Part shown: positions 15,487-22,658 of the stretch, one piece after another
Layout of the letters: the number at the start of each line of letters is the position of its first letter
Position numbering within the stretch: position 1 is the first letter of the stretch
Virus record (IMG/VR): IMGVR_UViG_3300034684_000053
Span: 1-38,499 of that record
Strand: one strand, 5' to 3'
DNA length: 38,499 bases
DNA from: a virus
Notes under the pieces: model-generated
Databases searched by the model: none
What the model was told of the DNA's origin: nothing
The model's input: only the letters and a program-made list of their open reading frames with translations
Position numbers and translations under genes: made by a program

Positions 15487-15690
15487 CTGTGGCTTAAAAT
15501 AAATGAAGTCGACGGGTATGCCGTAAACTTCAGATATTTTCTCCTGCTTGATAGGAGTTACCAGACCGGAATTTTTTTCCCACTTAATCAGCGTATCCTT
15601 GCCTATTCCAAGCAGTTTTGCCGCTTCCAGAAGATTTAGTTCTGCGTTAACTCTGGCGGCTTTTAGTGAAATTTGAACGTTTGCTTGCAC
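15484..15690 (-). CDS. Cro-like HTH regulator
   Basis: A 68-aa protein consisting of one XRE-type HTH (LNLLEAAKLLGIGKDTLIKWE, about 19-39) and a short C-terminus. It starts with GTG at 15690 after GGAGGTGAGGACAA and is the first gene from the strong leftward promoter, the place of Cro. It should bind the TAGAA-N5-TTCTA sites and hold down the repressor promoter in lytic growth. Its own stop codon lies in one of these operator copies. Confidence 0.85.
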   Translation of the reverse strand: MQANVQISLKAARVNAELNLLEAAKLLGIGKDTLIKWEKNSGLVTPIKQEKISEVYGIPVDFIYFKPQ

Positions 15691-15713
15691 TTGTCCTCAC
15701 CTCCTTGCGTCTA

Positions 15714-15742
15714 ATTCTAATAGAAGTACTTTCTATTGTCAA
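15714..15742 (-). promoter_or_regulatory. Early leftward promoter
   Basis: Minus strand: TTGACA (plus 15737-15742), 17-bp spacer, TAGAAT (plus 15714-15719). It is near-consensus for the housekeeping sigma factor. One operator lies in the spacer and another overlaps the upstream edge of the -35, so repressor binding would block it. Confidence 0.92.
15721..15735. promoter_or_regulatory. Operator in the leftward promoter spacer
   Basis: TAGAAGTACTTTCTA, an inverted repeat TAGAA-N5-TTCTA between the -10 and -35 of the leftward promoter. Its centre is 20 bp from the next copy, about two helical turns, which would allow cooperative binding. Confidence 0.88.
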
Positions 15743-15755
15743 GAAGTAATTTCTA
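15741..15755. promoter_or_regulatory. Operator next to the leftward -35
   Basis: AAGAAGTAATTTCTA, the same palindrome with one change in the left arm. It overlaps the first two bases of the leftward -35 box. A weaker match, AAGAAATAAAGTCTA (15784-15798), runs into the -10 of the rightward promoter and may serve autoregulation of the repressor. Confidence 0.82.
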
Positions 15756-15773
15756 TTATTTTAGATGTATTTA

Positions 15774-15802
15774 TTGAATTAACAAGAAATAAAGTCTATA
15801 AT
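15774..15802 (+). promoter_or_regulatory. Repressor promoter (rightward)
   Basis: TTGAAT (15774-15779), 17-bp spacer, TATAAT (15797-15802), then AGGGAGG and the repressor ATG at 15827. It diverges from the early promoter, the usual arrangement of a temperate switch. The weak operator at 15784-15798 overlaps its -10. Confidence 0.9.
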
Positions 15803-15826
15803 GATTTTATAAGGGAGGCGATAATA

Positions 15827-16204
15827 ATGAATAGGGAGGAAGAACTTTCGCAAATAATCGGAAGCAATATTAAAACAATAATTGAACGGAACAACTTAAC
15901 ACAAAAAGAATTCGCAGACATTATAGGTGTTCAAGAATCGGCAGTCGGCAAATGGGTACTGGGGAAAAATTCTCCACGTATGGGAACGATACAGAAAATA
16001 TCTGACAAATTCGGCGTTGATAAGTCGTGGATTTTAACCAGGCATGACAACGATTTCCTTGTTGCCGAATCTCCAGCAGAGTACAACGCCAACCCCCACC
16101 GCCAATACCTGATGGACAAGATCGCGAAAGCAGATGACAGAAAACTCGATAAGATCAAAAGATTGATGGAGTTAATCGACGATGAGGAAGATCGCAACTG
16201 GTGA
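15827..16204 (+). CDS. CI-like repressor (HTH, ImmR type)
   Basis: A 125-aa protein with an XRE HTH (NLTQKEFADIIGVQESAVGKW, about 23-43) and a short helical C-terminus; no LexA-type self-cleavage peptidase is present. It is followed, with a 23-nt overlap, by an ImmA/IrrE protease gene, the pairing known from ICEBs1 and phi105-like phages in which the protease cuts the repressor to induce the element. It should maintain lysogeny by binding the TAGAA-N5-TTCTA sites. Confidence 0.9.
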   Translation: MNREEELSQIIGSNIKTIIERNNLTQKEFADIIGVQESAVGKWVLGKNSPRMGTIQKISDKFGVDKSWILTRHDNDFLVAESPAEYNANPHRQYLMDKIAKADDRKLDKIKRLMELIDDEEDRNW

Positions 16205-16454
16205 CGATGTCTTAAAAATTCTGCAACAACTCAATGTTTCAATCAAAGAGGAATCACTCGGCGGATGCTGCCACGGATTCACGCGAAAGCTGAACGACGG
16301 TTATTTGATTGTTATTCAAGAAGGAATGTGTTTCGATGCCATTCTTCGGACGGTCAAGCATGAGATGTATCACATCCTGCTCGGACATCTGGACGACGAC
16401 ATGAAAACCGAAGAACAGAAGGAAGCTGAAGTCAAAATGATTTTAGCAGCATGA
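16182..16454 (+). CDS. ImmA/IrrE-family metallopeptidase
   Basis: A 90-aa protein with the zinc-protease motif HEMYH (60-64) in TVKHEMYHILLGHLDDD. It is shorter than typical ImmA proteins (about 150-180 aa) and keeps mainly the catalytic helix region. The gene overlaps the repressor gene, so the likely substrate is that repressor, and cleavage would trigger induction. The partner and trigger are inferred from the family. Confidence 0.88.
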   Translation: MRKIATGDDVLKILQQLNVSIKEESLGGCCHGFTRKLNDGYLIVIQEGMCFDAILRTVKHEMYHILLGHLDDDMKTEEQKEAEVKMILAA

Positions 16455-16467
16455 AAGGAGATCTGAA

Positions 16468-17169
16468 ATGAAGAACTGTCTAAATTGTGGAACTCAAAAC
16501 GCGGATGAGGCAAAATTCTGTGTTCAATGCGGACAAGACAAATTCACCCAAGCCCAGCAGCAGTACCAGCAGCAACAGTATTACCAACAGCCTCCAAAAA
16601 AGAAAAAAGGTAAAGCAGGAAGAGTTATTCTCATAGTGCTTGCTGTTATTATTGGTCTTGCCATTATTAGCAGTTTGTTTGACGATGCTCCTTCAGAAGC
16701 GGACACTACTACCGCTATAACAACCACTGAGGCAACCACGGACCCAACTACTTCGGAAACAACGACGAGGGAGACTACAACCGAGGCGACAACAACTGAA
16801 ACAACCCTTTCTGACGAAGAAATCCAAGAAGCAATTGAATTCCAAAGACAATACTATGAAGAAGTGGATTACAAGTCTGCTGCCCGAAACCCTAACGATT
16901 TCCTTGAAAAGCAAATTAAAATAACAGGTACCGTTATTCAGGTAATCGAAGACGATGTGGCTCCAGCTTATAGAATTGCTCAGAACGATGATTATGATGC
17001 TATATGGTATGTATCTTATTTCAGAATTGCCGACAGTCCAAGAGTTTTAGAAGATGACACAGTAACAGTTTACGGCTCAGGAATGGGACTGATCACATAC
17101 ACCGCCACGCTTGGAGGTGAGATCTCAATACCGGGCATCTCATCAATGGATATTGAAATAATTGAGTAG
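16468..17169 (+). CDS. Zinc-ribbon, Thr-rich membrane protein (possible lysogenic-conversion factor)
   Basis: A 233-aa protein. An N-terminal zinc ribbon (CLNCGTQNADEAKFCVQCG), a Gln/Tyr-rich and Lys-rich stretch, one transmembrane helix (VILIVLAVIIGLAIISSLF, about 53-71), a Thr/Glu-rich spacer (about 79-113) and a C-terminal beta-rich domain (ITGTVIQVIEDDVAPAYRI...VTVYGSGMG) of OB-like appearance outside the cell. AAAGGAG precedes the ATG. It lies between protease and integrase, where genes expressed in the lysogen usually are; superinfection exclusion or a surface role is possible, but nothing shows it. Confidence 0.75.
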   Translation: MKNCLNCGTQNADEAKFCVQCGQDKFTQAQQQYQQQQYYQQPPKKKKGKAGRVILIVLAVIIGLAIISSLFDDAPSEADTTTAITTTEATTDPTTSETTTRETTTEATTTETTLSDEEIQEAIEFQRQYYEEVDYKSAARNPNDFLEKQIKITGTVIQVIEDDVAPAYRIAQNDDYDAIWYVSYFRIADSPRVLEDDTVTVYGSGMGLITYTATLGGEISIPGISSMDIEIIE

Positions 17170-17186
17170 TAATTTTAGATCCCAAT

Positions 17187-17250
17187 AAAAAAAGACCCAG
17201 CGCCACCTACCAAGTAACCGCTGAGTCTACACGCCGCCAGGGCGCTTTTT
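17187..17250 (+). terminator. Terminator with two alternative hairpins before the integrase gene
   Basis: AGCGCC (17199-17204) can pair with GGCGCT (17241-17246), followed by TTTTT, a rightward terminator. The same left arm can instead form AGACCCAGCG (17193-17202) with CGCTGAGTCT (17219-17228), which has an A run on its left and would end leftward transcripts. The two structures exclude each other. Confidence 0.65.
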
Positions 17251-17282
17251 CTGCGCTCATTATACCACGAAAGGAGACCAAT

Positions 17283-18401
17283 ATGAAACGAATTAACGCA
17301 ACAGAACCCTACTGGAACGGCTCACGCTGGATCTACACGCCTTTTATCGATGGCAAGCAACTATTCTTTTCATCAACAAAGAAAGGCGCTGAGGGCAAGC
17401 GTGCGGTCTTAAAGAAGTATTCGAAGCAGATCGACAACGCTGACCCCGGCATCCGCTTCTCGGCAGCGTGGGAACAGCACCTGTCTGATCGCCTGGCCAA
17501 CTTGGGCGCGGAGTCAGAATCATACCTTAAATCAGAATCGATCGGGCGGATTCACCTACTGCCACGTCTGAAAAAACAGCGAGTCTATTCGATCACTGAA
17601 CAGGACTGGCAGAACTGTATATCTTTGGCCAAGTCGAACAAGGTCGAGCAGTTGTCAAAAAAATCACTCTCGAACATAAAAAACGAAATAATGCTGTTTT
17701 GCAAATTTGCCAAAAAGAACCGCTGGATAGACACCCTGCCAGACAGCCTGACAGTGCCCAAAACAGCGCCGAAGGTTGGGAAGAAAATCCTACACCCCGA
17801 CGAGCTCAAAATCCTGCTATCTGACTCTGACGGCGATTGGTACATAAACGCATGGCGATTGATGGTTGTGACTGGGCTTAGGCCAGGTGAAGTATATGGG
17901 TTGAAATGGGAAGATGTTCAAGATAAGCAAATCAGAATACGAAGATCAATTAATTCCAAAGGTCACGTAACAGGCGGCAAAAATGAAAATGCTGTCAGAA
18001 CACTCTATTCGTCAGGAATAGCGACTGCGATTTTACTTGATCAGAAGAACCAACTCAAGAAGAATGGGATTAATTCTGAATGGATCTTCTGCGACAAGAA
18101 GGGAGTCAAACCGAAAGCGGCCAACATTAACAACCACTGGGCAAGGTATAGAACGAAAATGGGCTTCGATGGGATTGCTCAATATGGCCTCCGGCATACA
18201 TTCGTCAGTGTGTCAAAGTCAGGCTTGCCAGAAGCTTATCTTAAGCAGATCGTCGGTCACTCAAAGTCTATGGACACTCTTGGCATCTATGGCAAAGAGA
18301 TTGATTCTGATAAAGTCCAAGCCGCAAACCTCATTGACGGCATCTTCGGCGAATACAAAACTATTGCAAAAGTATTGCACCCGAAAAAGCAAAAAGCCTG
18401 A
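17283..18401 (+). CDS. int: Tyrosine recombinase integrase
   Basis: A 372-aa integrase: an N-terminal AP2-like arm-binding part, a SAM-like core-binding domain (about 55-165) and the catalytic domain with R200 (TGLRPGE), K233 (GGKNEN), R304 (YGLRHTF, where the usual first His is Tyr301), H326 (VGHS) and the nucleophile Y336 (TLGIYG). GAAAGGAGACCAAT precedes the ATG. It inserts the phage at a tRNA/tmRNA 3' end copied in attP 26 bp after its stop codon; arm-type repeats lie in its own 3' end and beyond attP. Confidence 0.96.
   Translation: MKRINATEPYWNGSRWIYTPFIDGKQLFFSSTKKGAEGKRAVLKKYSKQIDNADPGIRFSAAWEQHLSDRLANLGAESESYLKSESIGRIHLLPRLKKQRVYSITEQDWQNCISLAKSNKVEQLSKKSLSNIKNEIMLFCKFAKKNRWIDTLPDSLTVPKTAPKVGKKILHPDELKILLSDSDGDWYINAWRLMVVTGLRPGEVYGLKWEDVQDKQIRIRRSINSKGHVTGGKNENAVRTLYSSGIATAILLDQKNQLKKNGINSEWIFCDKKGVKPKAANINNHWARYRTKMGFDGIAQYGLRHTFVSVSKSGLPEAYLKQIVGHSKSMDTLGIYGKEIDSDKVQAANLIDGIFGEYKTIAKVLHPKKQKA
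18360..18380 (+). repeat. Integrase arm-site repeats, left of attP
   Basis: ACTATTGCAAAA (18360-18371) followed by AGTATTGCA, in the last codons of int. The same 12-mer occurs twice on the other side of attP. Arm-binding sites of tyrosine integrases have this form. Confidence 0.75.
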
Positions 18402-18427
18402 AACCTTACAGCTTCAGACCTTTTCAG

Positions 18428-18455
18428 TGGTGGAGATGAGGGGGATCGAACCCCT
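18428..18455 (-). other. attP: attP core: 3' end of a host tRNA/tmRNA gene
   Basis: On the minus strand this reads as a T arm and acceptor end: a 5-bp stem AGGGG/CCCCT with the 7-nt loop TTCGATC, then CATCTCC, discriminator A and CCA. No other half of a tRNA is nearby, so this is the phage copy that restores the host gene after integration. The acceptor strand would pair with GGGGATG using a G-U third pair, as in tmRNA, so ssrA is a good guess; a tRNA with GGAGATG is the alternative. A hairpin AACGCC/GGCGTT (18481-18500) follows. Confidence 0.88.
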
Positions 18456-18542
18456 GAGCACTATATCGGCAAGCGAGAAAAACGCCTATTTCAGGGCGTT
18501 TCAAGTCGCTCAGAGATAGAAACAAACGCTAAAATTGATAAA

Positions 18543-18566
18543 ACTATTGCAAAAACTATTGCAAAA
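18543..18566 (+). repeat. Integrase arm-site repeats, right of attP
   Basis: Two perfect tandem copies of ACTATTGCAAAA (18543-18554 and 18555-18566), identical to the copy at 18360-18371 inside int. Together they frame the attP core. Confidence 0.78.
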
Positions 18567-18571
18567 CGCAC

Positions 18572-18602
18572 AAAAAGCCCCCGACCGTTAGGCCGAGGGC
18601 TT
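18572..18602 (-). terminator. Terminator of the late operon
   Basis: A stem of AAGCCC plus an inner part (CCGACC with GGCCGA) has its right arm at 18591-18602; read leftward it is followed by TTTTT (A run 18572-18576). It ends the long late transcript after the endolysin gene and shields attP and int. The right side (TTCTCTTTAT) may also serve rightward transcripts. Confidence 0.85.
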
Positions 18603-18639
18603 CTCTTTATATATCAAGCCGCAGGAGGTGGCAGCTTGA

Positions 18640-19686
18640 TCACTGTGGAATAAGGTCGACCACGCGCATTGCGGCTGTGACCACACCTCTTTGACCGATC
18701 ACCGCCCGCGATCCGGACAGCTGCTGCACGTCGTAGACATTATCATAGACGAAGCTGGCCAATTTTTTGCCTTCGTAGGTCTTGGCACCTGGCTTAACTT
18801 TCACTTTGCTGCCGATCTTGATCTGACCAGCAGGCTCGGAAGCTGCTGGCGCGGATCCGGCTACTGGCAGCTTAATCTTATCGCCAACCTGCAGGTTCAT
18901 TTCTGACTTGCCTGGATTGAGCTCCATGAGCTGCTTGTAGAGGTTCGCGTCACCCATGGTAGTCTTAGCTATGCCCCAGAAGGTGTCGCCCTTCTTAATG
19001 GTGTACACGGCGTATTCCTTGGGTACTGTGCCAGCAGGAATAACCAGAAGTTGGCCAACAGTGATGATATTCGGATTGCTGATACCGTTTGCCGCCGCGA
19101 TCTCCGGGAAGCGGTTAGCATCGCCCAGGTACTGTTTGGCAATCTTAGACAGGCTGTCACCGGTCTTAACTGTGTAGGTCACCTGAGCATCAACCTCAGG
19201 CTTTGTCATGTAGCCTTCGACCATCTTTAGGAACCTTGACCAACCGAGATCCAGTGTTCTGTGTGGGCAGTACTTCTTCATGAAGTCCTGGTGTTTCTTA
19301 ACCTTGGCTATGCCCCAGCCAAACTGCATAAGCAACTGAGCTACCAGCCAGGCACCGTTCTGTTCTGCTTTAATGAAGCGATCGCCTCCGGACTTGGAAT
19401 GACAGATCTCGATAGCAATACCTTTACGGTTACCGATGCCGTTTCTGCCATCGCCGGCATGCCAACCATTGCGATTAAGCGGGATCCCCTGGACAGCCTC
19501 GATATCATCAACAGCGTAGTGGAATGATGTCGTAATGTTTGACCTTGTCATGTAGGCAATCTCATTTCGAGCGCTGGCATCGTTTGCTGTGTTATGAACA
19601 ACAACGAACTCCGGATCCATCGGGTATGGAGATTTGGCGGCATACCTGCTTTCAGGCATTAGAGCCTTAACAATCTTAACACTCAT
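18640..19686 (-). CDS. Endolysin: N-acetylmuramoyl-L-alanine amidase with two LysM domains
   Basis: A 348-aa protein. Residues 1-160 are an Amidase_2 domain (zinc ligands likely H31 in VVVHNT and H142 in CPHRT; FHYAVDD at 55-61), 170-217 and about 225-275 are LysM repeats (YTVKTGDSLSKIAKQYLGD and YTIKKGDTFWGIAKTTMGD) that hold peptidoglycan, and the C-terminus is SH3-like (KIGSKVKVKPGAKTYEGK). There is no signal peptide, so release depends on the holin encoded upstream. GGGGAGG precedes the ATG, which overlaps the preceding TAA. Confidence 0.96.
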   Translation of the reverse strand: MSVKIVKALMPESRYAAKSPYPMDPEFVVVHNTANDASARNEIAYMTRSNITTSFHYAVDDIEAVQGIPLNRNGWHAGDGRNGIGNRKGIAIEICHSKSGGDRFIKAEQNGAWLVAQLLMQFGWGIAKVKKHQDFMKKYCPHRTLDLGWSRFLKMVEGYMTKPEVDAQVTYTVKTGDSLSKIAKQYLGDANRFPEIAAANGISNPNIITVGQLLVIPAGTVPKEYAVYTIKKGDTFWGIAKTTMGDANLYKQLMELNPGKSEMNLQVGDKIKLPVAGSAPAASEPAGQIKIGSKVKVKPGAKTYEGKKLASFVYDNVYDVQQLSGSRAVIGQRGVVTAAMRVVDLIPQ

Positions 19687-19802
19687 TACTGATCCTCCCC
19701 GAGGCCGTCCTCGTGTTCGACATCGGTCACTTCGCCGATGGTATCGATGTTGATTTCTTCATCAGCCTCGAGGCCGACGATTACCTTTTTCTTCTCATCC
19801 AT
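19686..19802 (-). CDS. Small acidic protein (38 aa) between holin and endolysin
   Basis: MDEKKKVIVGLEADEEINID... is strongly acidic and ends with TAA overlapping the endolysin ATG. GAGGTGAAGAAA precedes its start, which overlaps the holin gene end by 8 nt. No domain is visible. The tight coupling suggests it is translated; a lysis role is possible by position only. Confidence 0.6.
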   Translation of the reverse strand: MDEKKKVIVGLEADEEINIDTIGEVTDVEHEDGLGEDQ

Positions 19803-20232
19803 TTTCTTCACCTCTATTTTTTAGTTGCTCAAATGCTTTAACGACTACTGGTGGCAGTGGGACGCCCATAATTCCCATGTTCTCGACAATTGATATGCCC
19901 TCGTTGCCAATAAAGAACAGAATGACAGCCGTTCTGGCCACACCATCAAGGTTCATAACCCGGTCAAGCTGCACGCCGATCAGCACGGCAAGCAGGATAG
20001 TTACTTTCCTGCAAAGCCCTTTAAATCCTGCCCTGCTCTCAAGTGCTCCTGTTTCGCTCTTGCCGGATTTCTTCCAAACGGCTGCGATCATCACGCCGGT
20101 GATGTAGTCGATTCCCATGATGACAATCAGCGCAATCATAGCCGTGTCCCACCCCCCGAGCGCTTGAGCGATAAATGTGCCGACTGCGGAGAGTCCGCCA
20201 AGAATAAATAGTTTAGTTAGTGAAATGTGCAT
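19795..20232 (-). CDS. Holin (phi29/Cp-1 type, phage_holin_4 family)
   Basis: A 145-aa membrane protein with three hydrophobic stretches (LFILGGLSAVGTFIAQAL, MIALIVIMGIDYITGVMIAAV, VTILLAVLIGVQLDRVM) and AVILFFIGNEGISIVENMG, the recognised signature of the toxin-secretion/phage-lysis holin family. It makes the membrane pores that release the amidase. AGAAAGGAGAAACTA precedes the ATG; a terminator lies just upstream. Confidence 0.95.
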   Translation of the reverse strand: MHISLTKLFILGGLSAVGTFIAQALGGWDTAMIALIVIMGIDYITGVMIAAVWKKSGKSETGALESRAGFKGLCRKVTILLAVLIGVQLDRVMNLDGVARTAVILFFIGNEGISIVENMGIMGVPLPPVVVKAFEQLKNRGEENG

Positions 20233-20252
20233 TAGTTTCTCCTTTCTGTCAA

Positions 20253-20278
20253 TAAAAATAGACCGCCTATGGCGATCT
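20253..20278 (-). terminator. Terminator upstream of the holin gene
   Basis: AGACCGCC (20260-20267) and GGCGATCT (20271-20278) pair with one mismatch around a 3-nt loop; leftward reading is followed by a T-rich run (20253-20259). It may reduce read-through into the lysis genes. Confidence 0.75.
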
Positions 20279-20307
20279 GGTTGATTGGTCTCAAATCTTA
20301 ATTTGGT

Positions 20308-20406
20308 TTAATCCAGCAGTGCTTCAACTGCATCGCGAAACCTCTCAGGGACCTGATTAACGTCTAGATTTCCTAATTTTACCTGGATTGCTAAAAACTC
20401 AGCCAC
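20308..20406 (-). CDS. XkdX/CD1375-like small tail-region protein (32 aa)
   Basis: A GTG start at 20406 follows GGAGGTGATTCTCG. The product ends VPERFRDAVEALLD, the pattern of the tiny XkdX/CD1375-like proteins found after tail fibre genes in Firmicutes phages; their role is unknown. It overlaps the preceding gene by 8 nt. Confidence 0.7.
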   Translation of the reverse strand: MAEFLAIQVKLGNLDVNQVPERFRDAVEALLD

Positions 20407-20614
20407 CGAGAATCACCTCCAACAATCCTTTTTCCAGCGCAGCAATGCGCTCTTCGTCTGTGATCGGGGCATGCCCGCCCTCAATCCATTTCTCACCGTC
20501 CCACTTGGGCCGGAACAATCCAACAGGACAAGGTGCCTCAATAATGGCCAAGCCTTTTTCCGGCGTGGTTTCGTCGTCCACATAAAACCCGTCAGCGTCA
20601 ATTCTTCTCTTCAT
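20399..20614 (-). CDS. Small tail-region protein (71 aa)
   Basis: Start at 20614 (MKRRIDADGFYVDDE) with GAGGAGGAACATC upstream. The segment APCPVGLFRPKWDGEKWIEGG resembles small proteins encoded after phage fibre genes (tail fibre accessory or structural type), followed by a helical ITDEERIAALEKGLLEVI. It lies between the DGR reverse transcriptase and the XkdX-like gene. Function unknown. Confidence 0.7.
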   Translation of the reverse strand: MKRRIDADGFYVDDETTPEKGLAIIEAPCPVGLFRPKWDGEKWIEGGHAPITDEERIAALEKGLLEVILGG

Positions 20615-20646
20615 GATGTTCCTCCTCGCTTCTTTTTTCTTCTCGA

Positions 20647-21939
20647 TCAAACGCCTCGTGCATCTCGAGCATCAGGCGTTGCTCGACTATAATGCGAGAT
20701 TGTTTTTGAACAATTTCGCATAGCCGACAAATCAGTTGATTGCTGTTCAATGTCATGTTTCCTCCAGCTGCGGTCAAACAAGCCTACAAAGAGTTTGTCC
20801 ATGTTCTGGACTGTTCGATAGGCGTTCTTGTGCATGATGTATCCACGCCATGAATTGTAAGAAATGCGGACATCCTCAAACTCCATCTCCCCGCGATCAA
20901 CCATTGGCTTGAAAGCCTTGAGCTTCCGCCTCATCCGCACGATGCTATCCCTGCACGGTTTCAAAATAACCTTGCCTGTGTCCGTGAGATAGAACCTTGT
21001 TTTCAGAAACTTAAAGCCCTTGCTTAGCTTTACAATCTGGGTCTTGTTTTGATTAAGGACAATACCGACCTTGTCACACTCGGCGCGGATCCGCTCCTGA
21101 CAGTCTTTGAGATAATCTTTGCTTGGATGAATCAAATAGCAATCATCCATATAGCGACCATAGAACTTGATCCTGAGTTCTTGCTTGATCAGGTGGTCAA
21201 TTTTATTCGTGTAGTGCACCGCTAAAATCTGACTGACCTGACTGCCAAGGCCGAGAGATTTAGCCCCAAAGGGCTCAATGAACTGCCGCGTTAGATCGCG
21301 CACGCCTTTGTCTGTGAACTTCTTCTCCAGGCTCTCGTAAATAGGTTCGTGCAGTATGTTGTCAAAATAGCCTTTGAAGTCCATCATCAAAACATAACCA
21401 TCGGCCCCATGCTTGCGGTAATAGCGCTGTAGATGCTTTTTAGCTCCATCAACCGAGAACTTAATTCCTTTGCCTTTAAGGCTGGCGCCATTGTAGTAGA
21501 TCAGAGACCTACTTAACACGGGCACGAGAGCCCTATCACATAAGGCTCTTTGCACGCACCTCTCAGAGATATGCACGCTCTTAATATGCCTTACCTTGCC
21601 GCGTTCCCGGAGAGTGAATTCGGTAAACCCTTTTGTGATATTTTTTCCATTAGAGATCTGTTCTCTGATCTTAACGGTGTTCCTGAAACGGTTAATACCA
21701 TACCGCTGCACGCTGCCTTTCCAGGACACGCCTTTTCTTGACTGGGCATAACCATCTAAAAGCGCGTTAAACGATACAGCCCGATCCAGATTATCGTACT
21801 TTTCGGTTGTACTAGTGACCTTTTTGGTTCTGGCTTCTTTTCTTCTTTGATATCGTCTCTCATGTCGTTCCTTGCTGTTAATTTTAAGACACCTCGTATA
21901 GCACTCGCGCAATGAATAGCTACATAGCAGTACAGGCAT
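20647..21939 (-). CDS. DGR reverse transcriptase
   Basis: A 430-aa reverse transcriptase. Motif A has the catalytic Asp in MMDFKGYFDN (D187), motif C is YMDD (263-266), and motif 4 reads GLGSQVSQ (230-237), the SQ variant that marks DGR enzymes instead of the usual QG. A basic N-terminus (RRYQRRKEARTKK) probably binds the template RNA. It copies the TR transcript into cDNA with errors at adenines; the cDNA then replaces the VR of the tail adhesin. Order on the minus strand is adhesin-VR, Avd, TR, RT, the classic BPP-1 order. ACGGAG lies upstream of the ATG. Confidence 0.95.
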   Translation of the reverse strand: MPVLLCSYSLRECYTRCLKINSKERHERRYQRRKEARTKKVTSTTEKYDNLDRAVSFNALLDGYAQSRKGVSWKGSVQRYGINRFRNTVKIREQISNGKNITKGFTEFTLRERGKVRHIKSVHISERCVQRALCDRALVPVLSRSLIYYNGASLKGKGIKFSVDGAKKHLQRYYRKHGADGYVLMMDFKGYFDNILHEPIYESLEKKFTDKGVRDLTRQFIEPFGAKSLGLGSQVSQILAVHYTNKIDHLIKQELRIKFYGRYMDDCYLIHPSKDYLKDCQERIRAECDKVGIVLNQNKTQIVKLSKGFKFLKTRFYLTDTGKVILKPCRDSIVRMRRKLKAFKPMVDRGEMEFEDVRISYNSWRGYIMHKNAYRTVQNMDKLFVGLFDRSWRKHDIEQQSTDLSAMRNCSKTISHYSRATPDARDARGV

Positions 21940-22015
21940 GAAACGAGCTCCGTATGCGCGTCAGGAAGCTCGCCATGCAAGCAGCGTCCGCCCACCTGCA
22001 TCGAGGTGTATATTT

Positions 22016-22108
22016 ACCCTTTCGGGAAGGTTGCTTTCTCCTTCCACACACTTGAGGACTGATTTCGGTCATGTGACTTACTTTGTCTGCCTTATTGACG
22101 TGTGCAAT
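22016..22108 (-). ncRNA. DGR template-RNA 3' spacer region
   Basis: This lies between the TR and the RT gene, where DGR template RNA carries the segment needed for cDNA priming. On the minus strand it holds two small hairpins, GGAAGG/CCTTCC (22025-22045) and CCC-GAAA-GGG (22017-22026). The assignment follows the known plan of DGR RNAs; the exact ends are not determined. Confidence 0.55.
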
Positions 22109-22208
22109 CAGAGCGGGATCCGATTAGCGTTGCTGGCGTTGTTGTTGTTCGCATTGCCGTTGTTGTTGACATTACAGAAGTTCGTGGTCGAAGCACGCCT
22201 CGGGGACA
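22109..22208 (-). repeat. DGR template repeat (TR)
   Basis: A 100-bp copy of the VR at 22708-22807. It is rich in AAC/AAT codons in the adhesin frame, which cannot become stop codons when the adenines change. It differs from the VR at 16 positions, all adenines here. Flanks CGGATCCCGCTCTG and TGTCCCCGAGGCGTGCTTCG are identical in both repeats. Confidence 0.97.
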
Positions 22209-22229
22209 CAAATTTAATCAGAAAGCAGC

Positions 22230-22646
22230 CTATGCCAGGTCAGAAAACCTTGCTTTGTCTTTTTTCTTCCAGCCTCGAAGTAGTGAAGTCTCACGCACGA
22301 GACTTTCAGCCAGAGGACTCATGATCCGCTCGGGAATTGGCAGGACATCATATGCGTACTGAAACTCTTGGAGGAGGGCTTCGCACGCACAGATCGCAAG
22401 CGTCTGGTACTTTGCTCGCTCAGTTGCTTCCGCAGCTGAGCCGGGGAAAATACTATTGGCAAACGTAATGTTTTGCGTCATTGCTTGCGCCAGGGTAAAG
22501 ATAGGCAGCGCGTAAAAGTTTCTGCTGCGTTTCGGAAAATATTTCTCATTAAGGCATAATCTGGTGATCTCCTTTCTAAGCTCCATGGCGGTATTGTAAA
22601 ATTCCATTTCTGATGCGGCCCTGTGCCGCTTGTAGACGTTACTCAA
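22230..22646 (-). CDS. avd: DGR accessory protein Avd
   Basis: A 138-aa, all-helical, basic protein (MEFYNTAMELRKEITRLCLNEKYFPKRSRNFY...) of the Avd / four-helix-bundle type that forms a barrel, binds template RNA and RT, and is needed for retrohoming. It is placed between VR and TR on the same strand. The best start is TTG at 22646, 7 nt after GGAGG; an upstream TTG at 22670 would put five Gly codons from the VR hairpin into the protein. Its stop lies 21 bp before the TR. Confidence 0.88.
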   Translation of the reverse strand: MSNVYKRHRAASEMEFYNTAMELRKEITRLCLNEKYFPKRSRNFYALPIFTLAQAMTQNITFANSIFPGSAAEATERAKYQTLAICACEALLQEFQYAYDVLPIPERIMSPLAESLVRETSLLRGWKKKDKARFSDLA

Positions 22647-22658
22647 GTGTCCTCCTCC

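Noticed and set aside
18428-18455. A phage-encoded tRNA gene
   Set aside because: Only the T arm and acceptor end are present; no anticodon arm or 5' half lies next to it, so it is an attachment site.
18357-18566. A CRISPR-like or iteron array of ACTATTGCAAAA
   Set aside because: There are only three full copies, placed on both sides of attP with no spacers of equal length; integrase arm sites explain them better.
21756-22001. An 81-codon frame overlapping the start of the reverse transcriptase
   Set aside because: It shares the strand with the RT gene in another frame, shows no domain, and the RT frame is the one with conserved motifs.
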